Source of the DNA: Aliarcobacter sp.
Lineage (GTDB): Bacteria; Campylobacterota; Campylobacteria; Campylobacterales; Arcobacteraceae
Direction: 5' to 3'
NCBI GenBank assembly: GCA_028688995.1
Contig: JAQTXB010000001.1
Location: 62,001 to 126,000, forward strand
DNA: 64,000 bases
The notes under the pieces are model-generated. The model ran no database searches. It was given only the letters and a program-made list of their open reading frames with translations, and had not been told where the DNA came from. The translations under genes were made by a program, and so were the position numbers. Shown piece by piece: positions 9,801 to 17,393 of this stretch (the first letter of the stretch is position 1; each line of letters begins with the position of its first letter).

Positions 9801-10342
9801 GCAGTGTCAGTTAAAGCATGAAGTGCAGCTTTTATTTGAAGTGGATCTTGACAAGTTTCAAGTAAAAAAATGTCACATCCTCCATCTACTAAACCTTGTG
9901 CCATGATTTTGTAACCATCATACATTTCATCATATTTGATGTGTCCAAGTGATGGGAGTTTTGTTCCAGGACCAATAGAACCTAAAACATATCTTGGTTT
10001 TTCAGGCGTACTGTATTTTTCACAAGATTTTTTTACAAGGGCAGCTCCCAATTTTGAAAGTTCATAAGATGTTTGACCAATACCATATTCATCTAAAACC
10101 CAAGGCATAGAACCAAAAGTATTTGTACTTATTAAATCAGCACCTGCAATCGCGTAAGCATCATGAATAGTTTCAAGAACATGGGGAGCTGTTAAATTTA
10201 AAAGTTCATTACAACCCTCTAAATCAGCACCTGCATAAATCCATTCCTCTTTTTTTATGTCTGCTAATTGAAGCTGTGTTCCCATAGCTCCATCGATTAT
10301 TAAAACTCTATTTTTTATTAAATCTTTTATTGTTTCTAACAT
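6866..10342 (-). CDS. metH: Cobalamin-dependent methionine synthase
   Basis: MetH transfers a methyl group from methyltetrahydrofolate through cobalamin to homocysteine. All modules are present in 1158 residues. The homocysteine-binding domain has zinc Cys289-Cys290 in GGCCGT plus an upstream Cys in GFNCGTG. The pterin-binding domain begins near residue 335 (IGERSNATGSK). Next come the helical cap and the B12-binding domain with the cobalt-ligand histidine at 727 in DVHDVGKN. The C-terminal reactivation domain carries the SAM-site motif YSPGYAACPD. ATG 10342 fits the family start. It appears monocistronic, with a terminator just downstream. The cell therefore depends on imported or self-made B12 for this route. 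No SAM or cobalamin riboswitch is evident upstream. Confidence 0.97.
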   Translation of the reverse strand: MLETIKDLIKNRVLIIDGAMGTQLQLADIKKEEWIYAGADLEGCNELLNLTAPHVLETIHDAYAIAGADLISTNTFGSMPWVLDEYGIGQTSYELSKLGAALVKKSCEKYSTPEKPRYVLGSIGPGTKLPSLGHIKYDEMYDGYKIMAQGLVDGGCDIFLLETCQDPLQIKAALHALTDTAPQIPIMVSVTIELSGTMLIGTDAMTIAAIMAPFNILSLGFNCGTGPKQVHKHVKTLSEVCKFPISVHSNAGLPQNRGGKTYYPMQPDEFTALQVEFLKINGVSFLGGCCGTTPEHIEALSKAVEGAIPLKSCGFLKASLASLFGTVPLKQEPAPLLIGERSNATGSKAFRELLKANDYEGTLSVGQQQVRAGAHVIDVSVGFAGRDERKDMDEVTALYSQKVALPLMPDSTQIYALEAALKQIGGRAIINSVNLEDGEEKFDAVCKLAKKFGAALVCLVIDEVGMAKTKEDKIRIAERIFDLCVNRHGFDPHDLVFDMLTFTIGSGDDEYRTAGMETMEAIREFQILHPEVGTTLGLSNISFGLDIKARIYLNSIYLDHCVKAGLTSAIVNVKHIIPLNKISEEDRIACDNLIFNNHENGDPLFAFIEHFSNVEAHEEQTDEEYQNMPPLEKVQKLLLDGDKDRLLPLVEELRHTIKPEIIVNEWLIDGMKIIGELFGSGQMQLPFVLQSAETMKATVDALNPYLPKQEKSSETTLILGTVKGDVHDVGKNLVDIILSNNGFKVVNVGIKAGLDTFVEKLQEHNAHAIGMSGLLVKSTAVMKENLEELQRMGIKIPVLLGGAALTKNFIDEYCRPYYDGPIFYCRDAFDGVVSMQRIEKGDENNTALAADLIQIIDTSDRVEEEAVVIPPYEEIPLPEKGTFTFPPIWDRVAKTGVKLDKELIFKWINHRVLFRQRWGYKRGKQDAAKFLKYEEEVVEPTYQALKAELLDKNIFDPIAIYAYYPCISHDNKLYIFDKKYLFNTLEESKNVPSLSEAIKVLEFPRQKRKPFRCIPDFFANDRLDVVAFTLASAGLKITDYERGLYDKGEFTKYYQVHGLGVELAEALAEVLHKQIRLDLDIVPKEGHTLNDVQMKQYVGCRYSPGYAACPDLAMNRDIFDLLNPEEFGIELSETFQMHPEQTTCAIVVTHKEANYYNI

Positions 10343-10361
10343 TTTTTTCTCTGTATTGTTT

Positions 10362-10367
10362 ATTATA
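10362..10367 (-). promoter_or_regulatory. Likely -10 box of metH
   Basis: Read on the minus strand this is TATAAT, 19 bases before the metH ATG. No convincing -35 box is seen, which is usual for sigma70 promoters in this phylum. Confidence 0.4.
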
Positions 10368-10435
10368 ATTGTTTTTGATATTTATTATTAGATAGTGTAC
10401 TTAAATCGTAGTTAAAAAGCTGTTAAACAAAAAAT

Positions 10436-11035
10436 CTAAATCTTTTGAATAACAACTCTAATTACACAAGCAACACCCTGATGACCTATTCCTTCATCTA
10501 AAGTTACAATCTCTTCTGAGATATTTTTTTTACATAAAGTAAAATGATTTGCGAAATCCTCAACAGTGTAAAGCAAATCCAAATCTTTTGGTCCACCACT
10601 GTTATAAGTTAATTGTTTTGTTGAAAAAAATTCTCCAACAAAGTAACCATTTGAATTTAAAGAGTTCTCTATTTTTTCAAATAATTTTTCCCGTTCATCT
10701 TTATACATATGTAAATATGAAGCTACTATTACATCATATTTTTCATCTGCTTTCCAATGATTTAAGTCCATACAAAAAGTTTTTATTTCTAAATTCTCTT
10801 CTTTACTTCTTGAATCTAATTTTGCTAAACCCACATCAGAAGCATCAATTGCACTAACTTCAAAACCATTTTGGGCAAAAAATATTGCATTTCTTCCTTC
10901 TCCCTCACCTAAACATAAAAATTTTTTATGATTTTTAAATAACTCTATTTTTGATGCTAAAAATTGATTTGGTTTTGTTCCATAAAAATAATCAGCCTTT
11001 GAAAATTTACCATTCCAAAATATTTGTTGACTCAT
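10436..11035 (-). CDS. Class I SAM-dependent methyltransferase (TehB-like)
   Basis: This 199-residue Rossmann-fold methyltransferase has motif I as LGEGEGRNAIFFAQ near residues 41-54, an acidic motif II (AIDAS) and a motif IV region (YDVIVASYLHM). The N-terminal YFYGTKPNQFL phrase is common in the TehB/thiopurine-methyltransferase-like group. The acceptor substrate is unknown. The gene is divergent from znuA, and the two starts are separated by 128 bases that contain the paired palindromes described below, so it could share zinc-responsive control; that is inference. Confidence 0.75.
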   Translation of the reverse strand: MSQQIFWNGKFSKADYFYGTKPNQFLASKIELFKNHKKFLCLGEGEGRNAIFFAQNGFEVSAIDASDVGLAKLDSRSKEENLEIKTFCMDLNHWKADEKYDVIVASYLHMYKDEREKLFEKIENSLNSNGYFVGEFFSTKQLTYNSGGPKDLDLLYTVEDFANHFTLCKKNISEEIVTLDEGIGHQGVACVIRVVIQKI

Positions 11036-11083
11036 ATTTTTATCCTCTAATTTTTTATTTGATTATACCATTATTTCTTTAAA

Positions 11084-11098
11084 TGCGACTAAGTTGCA
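11084..11098. promoter_or_regulatory. Zur/Fur-like operator, copy 1
   Basis: TGCGACTAAGTTGCA is a near-palindrome of form TGCRACTNAGTTGCA with one mismatch between arms. Its right half overlaps the predicted -35 box of znuA. Its centre lies 44 bases, about four helical turns, from copy 2. Confidence 0.6.
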
Positions 11099-11121
11099 CT
11101 TAAGATGCTTAAGCATATACT
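11094..11121 (+). promoter_or_regulatory. Predicted znuA promoter
   Basis: TTGCAC (11094-11099) and TATACT (11116-11121) are 16 bases apart. Initiation would fall near 11128, so the two operators cover the -35 box and the start site. The palindrome ATGCTTAAGCAT (11105-11116) fills the spacer. Confidence 0.45.
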
Positions 11122-11127
11122 TTCATT

Positions 11128-11142
11128 TGCAACTAAGTTGCA
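11128..11142. promoter_or_regulatory. Zur/Fur-like operator, copy 2
   Basis: TGCAACTAAGTTGCA has perfectly complementary 7-base arms around one central base. It lies at the predicted transcription start of znuA. The repeat of the same motif in front of a zinc-uptake operon suggests zinc-responsive repression. Confidence 0.65.
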
Positions 11143-11163
11143 CATATAAATTAAAGGATTTTA

Positions 11164-12081
11164 ATGTTAAAAAAAATAGGTTTCTCTACAATGTTAATTC
11201 TAGCAAGTAATGCTCTTGCAGATATTAAAGTTACAACATCAATTTATCCCCTATACAGTATTGCTAAAGAAATAGGTGGCGATAAAATTAAATTAGATAA
11301 TCTTATTCCATTTGGTGTTGAAGCCCATGGATTTGATCCAAGCCCAGCGGATATGGCAAAACTATCAAAAAGTGATTTATTTATTACAAGTGGTGATAAT
11401 ATGGAGCCATGGAAAGATAAAATTGTAAAATCATTACATATTGAAAATAAAGTTTTTGATATGAGTGAACATGTAAAATTAAGAGAAATATCAGAAGATG
11501 CTCAACACGAAGAGGATAAACATGATCATCATGGAGATGAACATAACCATTCAAATATTGACCCACACTATTGGGTTAGTTTAAATAACTACATTTTAAT
11601 GACCCAAGCAATAACTAATTTATTCATTGAAAAAGATAGTGCTAACAAAGATTTTTATACACAAAATGCAAATAATTATCTTGAAAAAATAAATACTTTA
11701 AAAGCAAAATATGATTTAAGTATGGCAACTTGTACTAATAAAAAAATTTTAGTAAATCATGATGCATTTGGTTATTTTGCAGATGATTATGGAGTTAAAC
11801 AATATAGTGTTTCAGGTATGTCACCAGAAGATAAACCTTCTGCCAAACAAATAAGTGAATTAATAAATCTAGTAAAAAATGAAAAAATTAATACTGTATT
11901 TTTTGAAGAGTTTGCAAGTCCAAAGGTAGCCAAAACTATCGCAAAAGAAGCAAATGTAAAAACAGATGCGCTAAGACCTGCTGAAAATATTACAAAAGAT
12001 GAAAATAAAAAAGGTTATGGTTATCTTCAAATAATGGAAGATAATTTAGAAAAATTAAAATCTGCAATGGGTTGTAAATAA
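11164..12081 (+). CDS. znuA: Zinc ABC transporter substrate-binding protein
   Basis: This periplasmic zinc receptor of the cluster A-I (ZnuA/TroA) family has 305 residues. The signal peptide ends near residue 19 (NALA before DIKV). Metal ligands expected for the family are the His in EAHGFDPS, the His in IDPHYWVS, the His in LVNHDAFGY and an acidic residue in FFEEFASP. A His/Asp/Glu-rich loop around residues 116-130 (DKHDHHGDEHNH) is the flexible loop typical of zinc, rather than manganese, receptors. It is first in a tight operon with znuC and znuB, and two matching operators precede it. Confidence 0.92.
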   Translation: MLKKIGFSTMLILASNALADIKVTTSIYPLYSIAKEIGGDKIKLDNLIPFGVEAHGFDPSPADMAKLSKSDLFITSGDNMEPWKDKIVKSLHIENKVFDMSEHVKLREISEDAQHEEDKHDHHGDEHNHSNIDPHYWVSLNNYILMTQAITNLFIEKDSANKDFYTQNANNYLEKINTLKAKYDLSMATCTNKKILVNHDAFGYFADDYGVKQYSVSGMSPEDKPSAKQISELINLVKNEKINTVFFEEFASPKVAKTIAKEANVKTDALRPAENITKDENKKGYGYLQIMEDNLEKLKSAMGCK

Positions 12082-12084
12082 TCG

Positions 12085-12711
12085 ATGAAAAACAGAGTTA
12101 TTGAAGTTTCTAACTTAAGTTTTGAAAATGTTTTAAAAGATATTTCATTAGATATTTTTGAAGGTGATTTTGTGGCAATTTTAGGTCCAAATGGTGGAGG
12201 AAAAAGCACTTTTATAAAACTTCTTTTAGGAATTTATGAAATTAGTAGCGGTTATATCAAACTTCTTGATAAAAAATCAATTGCTTATGTTCCTCAAAAT
12301 GTGACAAATATTGATATTATTTTTCCAGCAACAGTTGATGAAATAATTAAAACAGCTTTTGCATATAGAAACTCTTTTTTTAAAAAGATTTCTATAGAAG
12401 AGAATGACTACATCACTTATTTGATGGAACAATTTGATATTTCAAATCTGCAAAATAAACTTATAGCAGAGCTTTCAGGTGGTCAAAAACAAAGAGTTAT
12501 GATAGTAAGAGCATTGGCAAATAAACCAAAACTTTTAATTCTAGATGAACCAGATATTGGTCTTGATACAATCTCTCAAGAAAAATTTATCTCTTGTTTA
12601 AAGGAAATAAATGAAAAAGACAAAACTACTATTTTATTTGTAACTCACCATTTAGAGCCATTAAAAGGCTATTTAACAAAAACATTTACTATTAATCAGG
12701 TTTTACAATGA
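12085..12711 (+). CDS. znuC: Zinc ABC transporter ATP-binding protein
   Basis: This 208-residue cytoplasmic ATPase powers zinc import. Walker A is GPNGGGKST (about residues 34-42), the signature is LSGGQKQR and Walker B is LLILDEPDIGLD. It begins three bases after znuA and overlaps znuB by four, so translation is probably coupled. No long C-terminal extension is present, so it is a minimal ABC subunit. Confidence 0.92.
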   Translation: MKNRVIEVSNLSFENVLKDISLDIFEGDFVAILGPNGGGKSTFIKLLLGIYEISSGYIKLLDKKSIAYVPQNVTNIDIIFPATVDEIIKTAFAYRNSFFKKISIEENDYITYLMEQFDISNLQNKLIAELSGGQKQRVMIVRALANKPKLLILDEPDIGLDTISQEKFISCLKEINEKDKTTILFVTHHLEPLKGYLTKTFTINQVLQ

Positions 12712-13511
12712 TAGAAATTTTTCAATATGACTTTATGATAAAAGCTTTTATTGCAGGAATTTTAATTGCAATAATTGCATCTATGCTTAGTATTTTTGTT
12801 GTTGTAAAAAGATATGCTATGTTATCAGATACCCTAGCACATATCTCATTATTAGGTGTTGCTATTGGATTTTTACTTAATATTTCTTCTATTTATATGG
12901 CTATTATTATTTCTTGTATTGCTGCTATTTCTATTGAATATGTTAAAAGTTATAAAAAATTATACTCAGATTCAATATTGTCAATATTCTTATCAGGTTC
13001 TTTGGCAATTTCAATAATAATAGTATCTTTATCACATAGTTTTACAAACTCTTTATTTGATTATTTATTTGGTTCTATTGTTGCAGTAACAAATGAAGAT
13101 ATTATAACTATCATACTATTTTCGCTTATATCAATGATTTTTATTGCTATTTTTTATCAAAAATTATTACTTATCTCTTTCAATGAAGATTTAGCAATTT
13201 CAAGTGGTATAAATGTAAAACTAATAAATCTACTATTTACAACTCTTATTGGCGCACTTGTAGCAATTTCTATAAAAATAATTGGTGCTTTACTTATTGG
13301 TGCACTTATGATAATTCCAGTAATTAGTGCTATTTGTCTAAAAATGAGTTTTGTGAATACTTGGATTTTATCTTCAATTTTTGGAATTTCAAGTGTAATA
13401 ATTGGGTTGTTTTTATCTTTTTATATCTCAATTCCAAGTGGAGCAACCATTGTAATAGTTCTACTTTTGATATTTTTATCAACTCTTATTATCTCTAAAA
13501 AAGCAAGATGA
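12708..13511 (+). CDS. znuB: Zinc ABC transporter permease
   Basis: This 267-residue integral membrane protein of the ABC-3 family has about eight hydrophobic segments. Family features include YAMLSDTLAHISLLGVA near residue 38 and the late IGALLIGALMIIP segment. It overlaps znuC by ATGA and closes the znuACB operon. Its stop codon lies inside the stem of a bidirectional terminator. Confidence 0.92.
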   Translation: MIEIFQYDFMIKAFIAGILIAIIASMLSIFVVVKRYAMLSDTLAHISLLGVAIGFLLNISSIYMAIIISCIAAISIEYVKSYKKLYSDSILSIFLSGSLAISIIIVSLSHSFTNSLFDYLFGSIVAVTNEDIITIILFSLISMIFIAIFYQKLLLISFNEDLAISSGINVKLINLLFTTLIGALVAISIKIIGALLIGALMIIPVISAICLKMSFVNTWILSSIFGISSVIIGLFLSFYISIPSGATIVIVLLLIFLSTLIISKKAR

Positions 13512-13535
13512 AATATATTTTCAACTTGCTTTTTT
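13496..13535. terminator. Bidirectional terminator after znuB
   Basis: AAAAAGCAAG and CTTGCTTTTT pair around an A/T loop, with a further TGAAA/TTTCA segment inside. It contains the znuB stop and separates znuB from the convergent lipoprotein gene. Confidence 0.7.
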
Positions 13536-13560
13536 AAATTTTAAAAATCTTAATTTATAA

Positions 13561-14178
13561 TTATCTACTACAATCAGTTGTTATATTATCAATCAAAGTT
13601 ATGTACCAGTTATTTTCTACTTTTGTTAAATAAAATATTGCATTGTAAGGAATTGTAATTTCATAACTTGTTTGTTCTATAAAATCAGCTCTATCAACCT
13701 CTTCTTTTTTAAAGCTATTTGCTTGTAAAAGATTTGCTTCTTCCATAATATGTGTAAGATATGGTTTTGTTTGAGAATCTAAATAAACTCCCTCTTTATC
13801 CCAACCATATAAACTATCATCATATGGACTGCAATCAAATGTCGCTTTTTCAATTTTTATATCAAAGGTATCAACTTCATTGGTAAATTCTGTAGTAATA
13901 CTTTTTTTCACTTCGAAAATATTTCTATTTTCAAACTTTGTTACTTCATAAAATCCATTAACTGGATCAATATATTTACTATTTAATAATGCTATATTAT
14001 TTTGTTTTATTGATAAAAGAATTTGACTTATTTCATTTAGTAAAATAGGTGTTATAGGCTCTTTTTTATAAACAATTTTTCCATTAACCATCAGTTGATT
14101 GTCATTCACTGCACAAGCTGCTAAAAAAAGTGAAAAGAATAATAAAGAGATTAAATGAAGAAACTTTTTAAAAAGCAT
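13561..14178 (-). CDS. Hypothetical lipoprotein
   Basis: This 205-residue exported protein has a clear lipobox, LAAC, with Cys22 as the acylated residue after a basic and hydrophobic signal peptide. The mature part shows no domain that I recognise. It has mixed strand-like composition and two further Cys residues (FDCSP and the near-terminal TDCSR) that could form a disulfide. It is probably anchored in a membrane facing the periplasm. It is transcribed alone, convergent to znuB and divergent from ilvE. Confidence 0.7.
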   Translation of the reverse strand: MLFKKFLHLISLLFFSLFLAACAVNDNQLMVNGKIVYKKEPITPILLNEISQILLSIKQNNIALLNSKYIDPVNGFYEVTKFENRNIFEVKKSITTEFTNEVDTFDIKIEKATFDCSPYDDSLYGWDKEGVYLDSQTKPYLTHIMEEANLLQANSFKKEEVDRADFIEQTSYEITIPYNAIFYLTKVENNWYITLIDNITTDCSR

Positions 14179-14318
14179 ATTTTTTTTCTTACCTATTTTT
14201 TTCTTTTATATTACATTTAAATATCTTAAATACTTACTAAGCCATAGCCTAAGAGTTTATTTTAATAATATCTTAGATAAAATAATTGTTAAAAATTTAA
14301 TCATTAGGAATTAATAAA

Positions 14319-15239
14319 ATGACTGAATCAAAATATATTTGGATGGATGGAGAATTTGTAAATTGGCATGATGCAAAAGTACATGTTCTTAGTCACACAC
14401 TTCATTATGGAAATGGTGCAATTGAAGGTACAAAAGCGTATAAAACTGTAGATGGTAGATGTGCAATTTTTAAACTTAATGAGCATACAAAAAGATTATT
14501 AAACTCTTCAAAAATGACACTTATGAATGTACCTTTTACACTTGAAGAATTAAATAAAGCTCAAATTGAATTATTACAAAAAAATGAATTATTTGAAGGT
14601 GCTTATATTAGACCTTTAGTATATTTAGGTTACGGTGTTATGGGTCTATATCACAAAGATGCACCTGTAAAAGTTTCAGTTTCTGCTTGGGAATGGGGAG
14701 CTTATTTAGGAGAAGAAGGTCTTAAAAAAGGTGTTAGAGTAAAAATATCTTCAATGACAAGAACTCCAAATACTTCAGGAATGGGAAAAGCAAAAGCAGT
14801 AGCAAATTACTTAAATTCTCAAATGGCAAAATATGAAGCTGTTGAAGCTGGATATGATGAAGCACTATTAAGAGATGACCAAGGTTATATTGCTGAAGCA
14901 TCAGGTGCTTGTTTCTTTATCGTTAGAGATGGGAAATTAATCACTCCTCCAAATGACAATTCACTTGAGTCTATAACTCAAGCAACAGTAATTGAACTTG
15001 CTGCTGATATGGGAATTGAAGTTGTTAGAAGAAGAATCTCTAGGGAAGAAGTTTATATAGCAGACGAAGCATTCTTTACAGGTACTGCTGCTGAAATTAC
15101 TCCAATTAGAGATGTAGATGCAAGGGTTATCGGATGTGGCTCAAGAGGTCCAATTACAGAAAAAATACAATCAGCATACTTCGATGTGGTAGCTGGTAAA
15201 AATGAGAAATATATTAAATATTTAACATACGTTAACTAA
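14319..15239 (+). CDS. ilvE: Branched-chain amino acid aminotransferase
   Basis: This class IV PLP aminotransferase of 306 residues interconverts leucine, isoleucine and valine with their 2-oxo acids. The family hallmarks are HYGNGAIEGTKAY near the N-terminus, the PLP-binding Lys in the GMGKAKAVANYLNSQ region, EASGACFFIVRDG and the phosphate-binding FFTGTAAEITPI. A ribosome site (TTAGGA) precedes the ATG. No other branched-chain genes lie beside it. Confidence 0.93.
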   Translation: MTESKYIWMDGEFVNWHDAKVHVLSHTLHYGNGAIEGTKAYKTVDGRCAIFKLNEHTKRLLNSSKMTLMNVPFTLEELNKAQIELLQKNELFEGAYIRPLVYLGYGVMGLYHKDAPVKVSVSAWEWGAYLGEEGLKKGVRVKISSMTRTPNTSGMGKAKAVANYLNSQMAKYEAVEAGYDEALLRDDQGYIAEASGACFFIVRDGKLITPPNDNSLESITQATVIELAADMGIEVVRRRISREEVYIADEAFFTGTAAEITPIRDVDARVIGCGSRGPITEKIQSAYFDVVAGKNEKYIKYLTYVN

Positions 15240-15282
15240 AGTTAATTAATATACGTCATAAATATTTAAATTAAGGAAAAAT

Positions 15283-16365
15283 ATGCCTATAGACAACGAC
15301 TATTTTAAAAACAGACAACAGAATAATAACAATGGTGGTGGAAACAATAACGGTGGTGGAAATTTCCAACCTCCATTTGAAACACCTGAATTTTTCAAAA
15401 ACTTTGGAAAAAAAGCTGGAATGATTTATGTGGTTATCATAATCATTGGTGCACTTTTTATTTTTAAACCATTTGTAATTATTGAATCAGGACAAGTTGG
15501 TATTAAAGCAACAACTGGTAAATATGATGAAACTCCTTTAAATCCAGGTTTTCACTTATATATTCCAGTTTTCCAAAAAATTATAATAGTTGATACAAAA
15601 GTTAGATTATTAAACTACAGAAGTGTTGAAGAGATGAGTGGATTTGATGCGGGTATTAAAATAAATCCGGCAATTAGCGTTCTTGATTCAAGGGGTTTAC
15701 CTGTTTCTATTGAACTTACAGTTCAATATAAACTTACTGCTTCAGGAGCTCCTGCAACTATTGCAACATGGGGACTTTCATGGGAAGATAAAATCGTAAA
15801 TCCAGTTGTTAGAAATGTTGTTAGAAATGTTATTGGAGGATTTAATGCTGAAGAACTTCCAATGAAAAGAAATGAAATTGCTACTAATCTTGATACATTA
15901 ATAAAAACACAGGTTACTGATTTAGCTTTAGGTTCAGTTACTATTGAATCTGTTCAATTAAGAGAAATTGTTCTTCCTGAAAAAATTAAAGAGCAAATTG
16001 AAAGAGTTCAAATAGCAAACCAAGAATCAGAAAGAGTAAGATATGAAGTTTTAAGAGCTAAACAAGAAGCTGAGAAAAGAGCTGCACAAGCAACTGGTGA
16101 AGCTGAAGCTAAAAGAATTGAAGCACAAGGAAGAGCTGATGCTGTAACTATTGAAGCAAAAGCACAAGCTTTAGCAAATAAAGAGATAGCTGAATCTTTA
16201 ACTTCAAATTTATTAAATATGCAACAAATTGAAGTTCAAGGTAGATTCAATGATGCACTAAGAGAAAACAAAGATGCTAAGATTTTCTTAACACCTGGTG
16301 GTTCAACTCCAAATATTTGGGTTGATACTAAAGATAAATCTCGAGATGCGGCAATAAACAAATAA
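15283..16365 (+). CDS. SPFH/prohibitin-family membrane protein
   Basis: This 360-residue protein starts with a low-complexity Asn/Gly stretch (about residues 10-27), followed by one membrane helix near 46-65 and a Band 7/SPFH domain (about 66-260). A Glu/Ala/Lys-rich coiled coil (EAEKRAAQATGEAEAKR) and a polar tail complete it. The layout resembles HflK and prohibitins, which form large inner-membrane rings controlling FtsH-type proteases or membrane microdomains. No hflC partner is adjacent, so a homo-oligomer is likely. It is probably anchored with most of the chain in the periplasm; that is inference. Confidence 0.85.
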   Translation: MPIDNDYFKNRQQNNNNGGGNNNGGGNFQPPFETPEFFKNFGKKAGMIYVVIIIIGALFIFKPFVIIESGQVGIKATTGKYDETPLNPGFHLYIPVFQKIIIVDTKVRLLNYRSVEEMSGFDAGIKINPAISVLDSRGLPVSIELTVQYKLTASGAPATIATWGLSWEDKIVNPVVRNVVRNVIGGFNAEELPMKRNEIATNLDTLIKTQVTDLALGSVTIESVQLREIVLPEKIKEQIERVQIANQESERVRYEVLRAKQEAEKRAAQATGEAEAKRIEAQGRADAVTIEAKAQALANKEIAESLTSNLLNMQQIEVQGRFNDALRENKDAKIFLTPGGSTPNIWVDTKDKSRDAAINK

Positions 16366-16391
16366 AAAGAAGTAGGAAACTACTTCTTTTA
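16365..16391 (+). terminator. Terminator after SPFH gene
   Basis: A 7-bp stem, GAAGTAG with CTACTTC (16369-16375 and 16380-16386), closes a GAAA tetraloop and is followed by TTTT. Confidence 0.65.
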
Positions 16392-16396
16392 AAACT

Positions 16397-16654
16397 ATGA
16401 AAAAAATATCTTTTTTATTAATATTCAACTCTTTTGTTATTCTAACAACTTATGCAAAAGATATAAAATCTGTTGTAATAGTTAAACCAGAAATGAAATA
16501 TGATGAAAATATCAAATATGAAAAAACTCAAGAGTTTACACAAGAAGAAAAAAAAGCATATAAAGAAAAATATGATTTTGGATTTGATTTGAATATTAAT
16601 AAAGAAGAAAGAACCATCGATTATTGGAAAGTCGATGTTAAAACAAACTTTTAG
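16397..16654 (+). CDS. Small secreted hypothetical protein
   Basis: This 85-residue protein has a signal peptide (KK, then a hydrophobic run, with cleavage likely after TYA at about residue 20) and a Lys/Glu/Tyr-rich mature part of about 65 residues without Cys. No domain is recognised. The start has only a weak ribosome site, because the SPFH terminator lies directly upstream. The hisIE start is 12 bases downstream, so it may be cotranscribed with hisIE by proximity only. Confidence 0.55.
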   Translation: MKKISFLLIFNSFVILTTYAKDIKSVVIVKPEMKYDENIKYEKTQEFTQEEKKAYKEKYDFGFDLNINKEERTIDYWKVDVKTNF

Positions 16655-16665
16655 AGGAAAAGATT

Positions 16666-17349
16666 ATGGAACAACTAAATAAAATAGATTGGGCAAAGAT
16701 GGATAATCTTATCCCTGTTATTACTCAAGATGCAACAACAAATGAAGTTTTGATGCTAGCATACATGAATCCTGAAGCACTAGAATTAACAATCAAAACA
16801 AACTATGCTCACTATTTTAGTAGAAGTAAACAAAGAATTTGGAAAAAGGGTGAAAGCTCAAACCACCTTCAAGAAATAGTGGAAATTTTAATCGATTGTG
16901 ATAATGACACACTACTTCTAAAAGTAAATCAAGAAGGTGTTGCTTGTCATACAGGAAGAAAATCTTGTTTCTTCACAAATCTATCTACTAATGAGACAAT
17001 AAGTGAGGTTCAAGTTGATACAACATCTGCTTATGGAGTAATTGATACTTTATATCACACTATCCAAGAGAAGAAAAATGATGACCCAACAAAATCATAC
17101 ACAGCTAAACTTTTACAAGGTAAACAAAATTCAATGTTGAAAAAAATTGTTGAAGAATCAGGTGAATTTACTTTTGCTATAAAAGATAATGATACTGAAG
17201 AGATCATCTATGAAGCAGCTGATATTACTTATCATGTTTTAGTTGCACTTGCATCTAAAAATATAAGTCCAGATAGAGTTAAACAAGAGTTAGCAAGAAG
17301 ATTCGGAATGTCAGGAATTGAAGAAAAAAACTCAAGAACAGATAAATAA
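16666..17349 (+). CDS. hisIE: Bifunctional PR-AMP cyclohydrolase / PR-ATP pyrophosphatase
   Basis: This cytoplasmic enzyme carries out steps two and three of histidine synthesis. The N-terminal HisI domain (about residues 1-115) shows VLMLAYMNPEAL, the RSKQRIWKKGESSNH segment, and metal Cys in DCDNDTLLL and GVACHTGRKSCFF. The C-terminal HisE domain (about 125-220) shows the helical MazG-like LLQGKQNSMLKKIVEESGE region and the EAADITYH acidic metal site. Length 227 is normal for the fusion. GAGGAAAAG is a good ribosome site. Confidence 0.95.
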   Translation: MEQLNKIDWAKMDNLIPVITQDATTNEVLMLAYMNPEALELTIKTNYAHYFSRSKQRIWKKGESSNHLQEIVEILIDCDNDTLLLKVNQEGVACHTGRKSCFFTNLSTNETISEVQVDTTSAYGVIDTLYHTIQEKKNDDPTKSYTAKLLQGKQNSMLKKIVEESGEFTFAIKDNDTEEIIYEAADITYHVLVALASKNISPDRVKQELARRFGMSGIEEKNSRTDK

Positions 17350-17355
17350 ATTTAT

Positions 17356-17380
17356 AAAAAGAGTTTAAAAACTCTTTTTA
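17356..17380. terminator. Bidirectional terminator hisIE/mrp
   Basis: AAAAAGAGTTT (17356-17366) pairs with AAACTCTTTTT (17369-17379). It sits between the convergent hisIE and mrp genes. Confidence 0.7.
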
Positions 17381-17393
17381 TCTTTTATGCTTT

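Noticed and set aside
10343-10435. Possible SAM or cobalamin riboswitch before metH
   Set aside because: The leader is too short, and no conserved core or kink-turn elements are visible.
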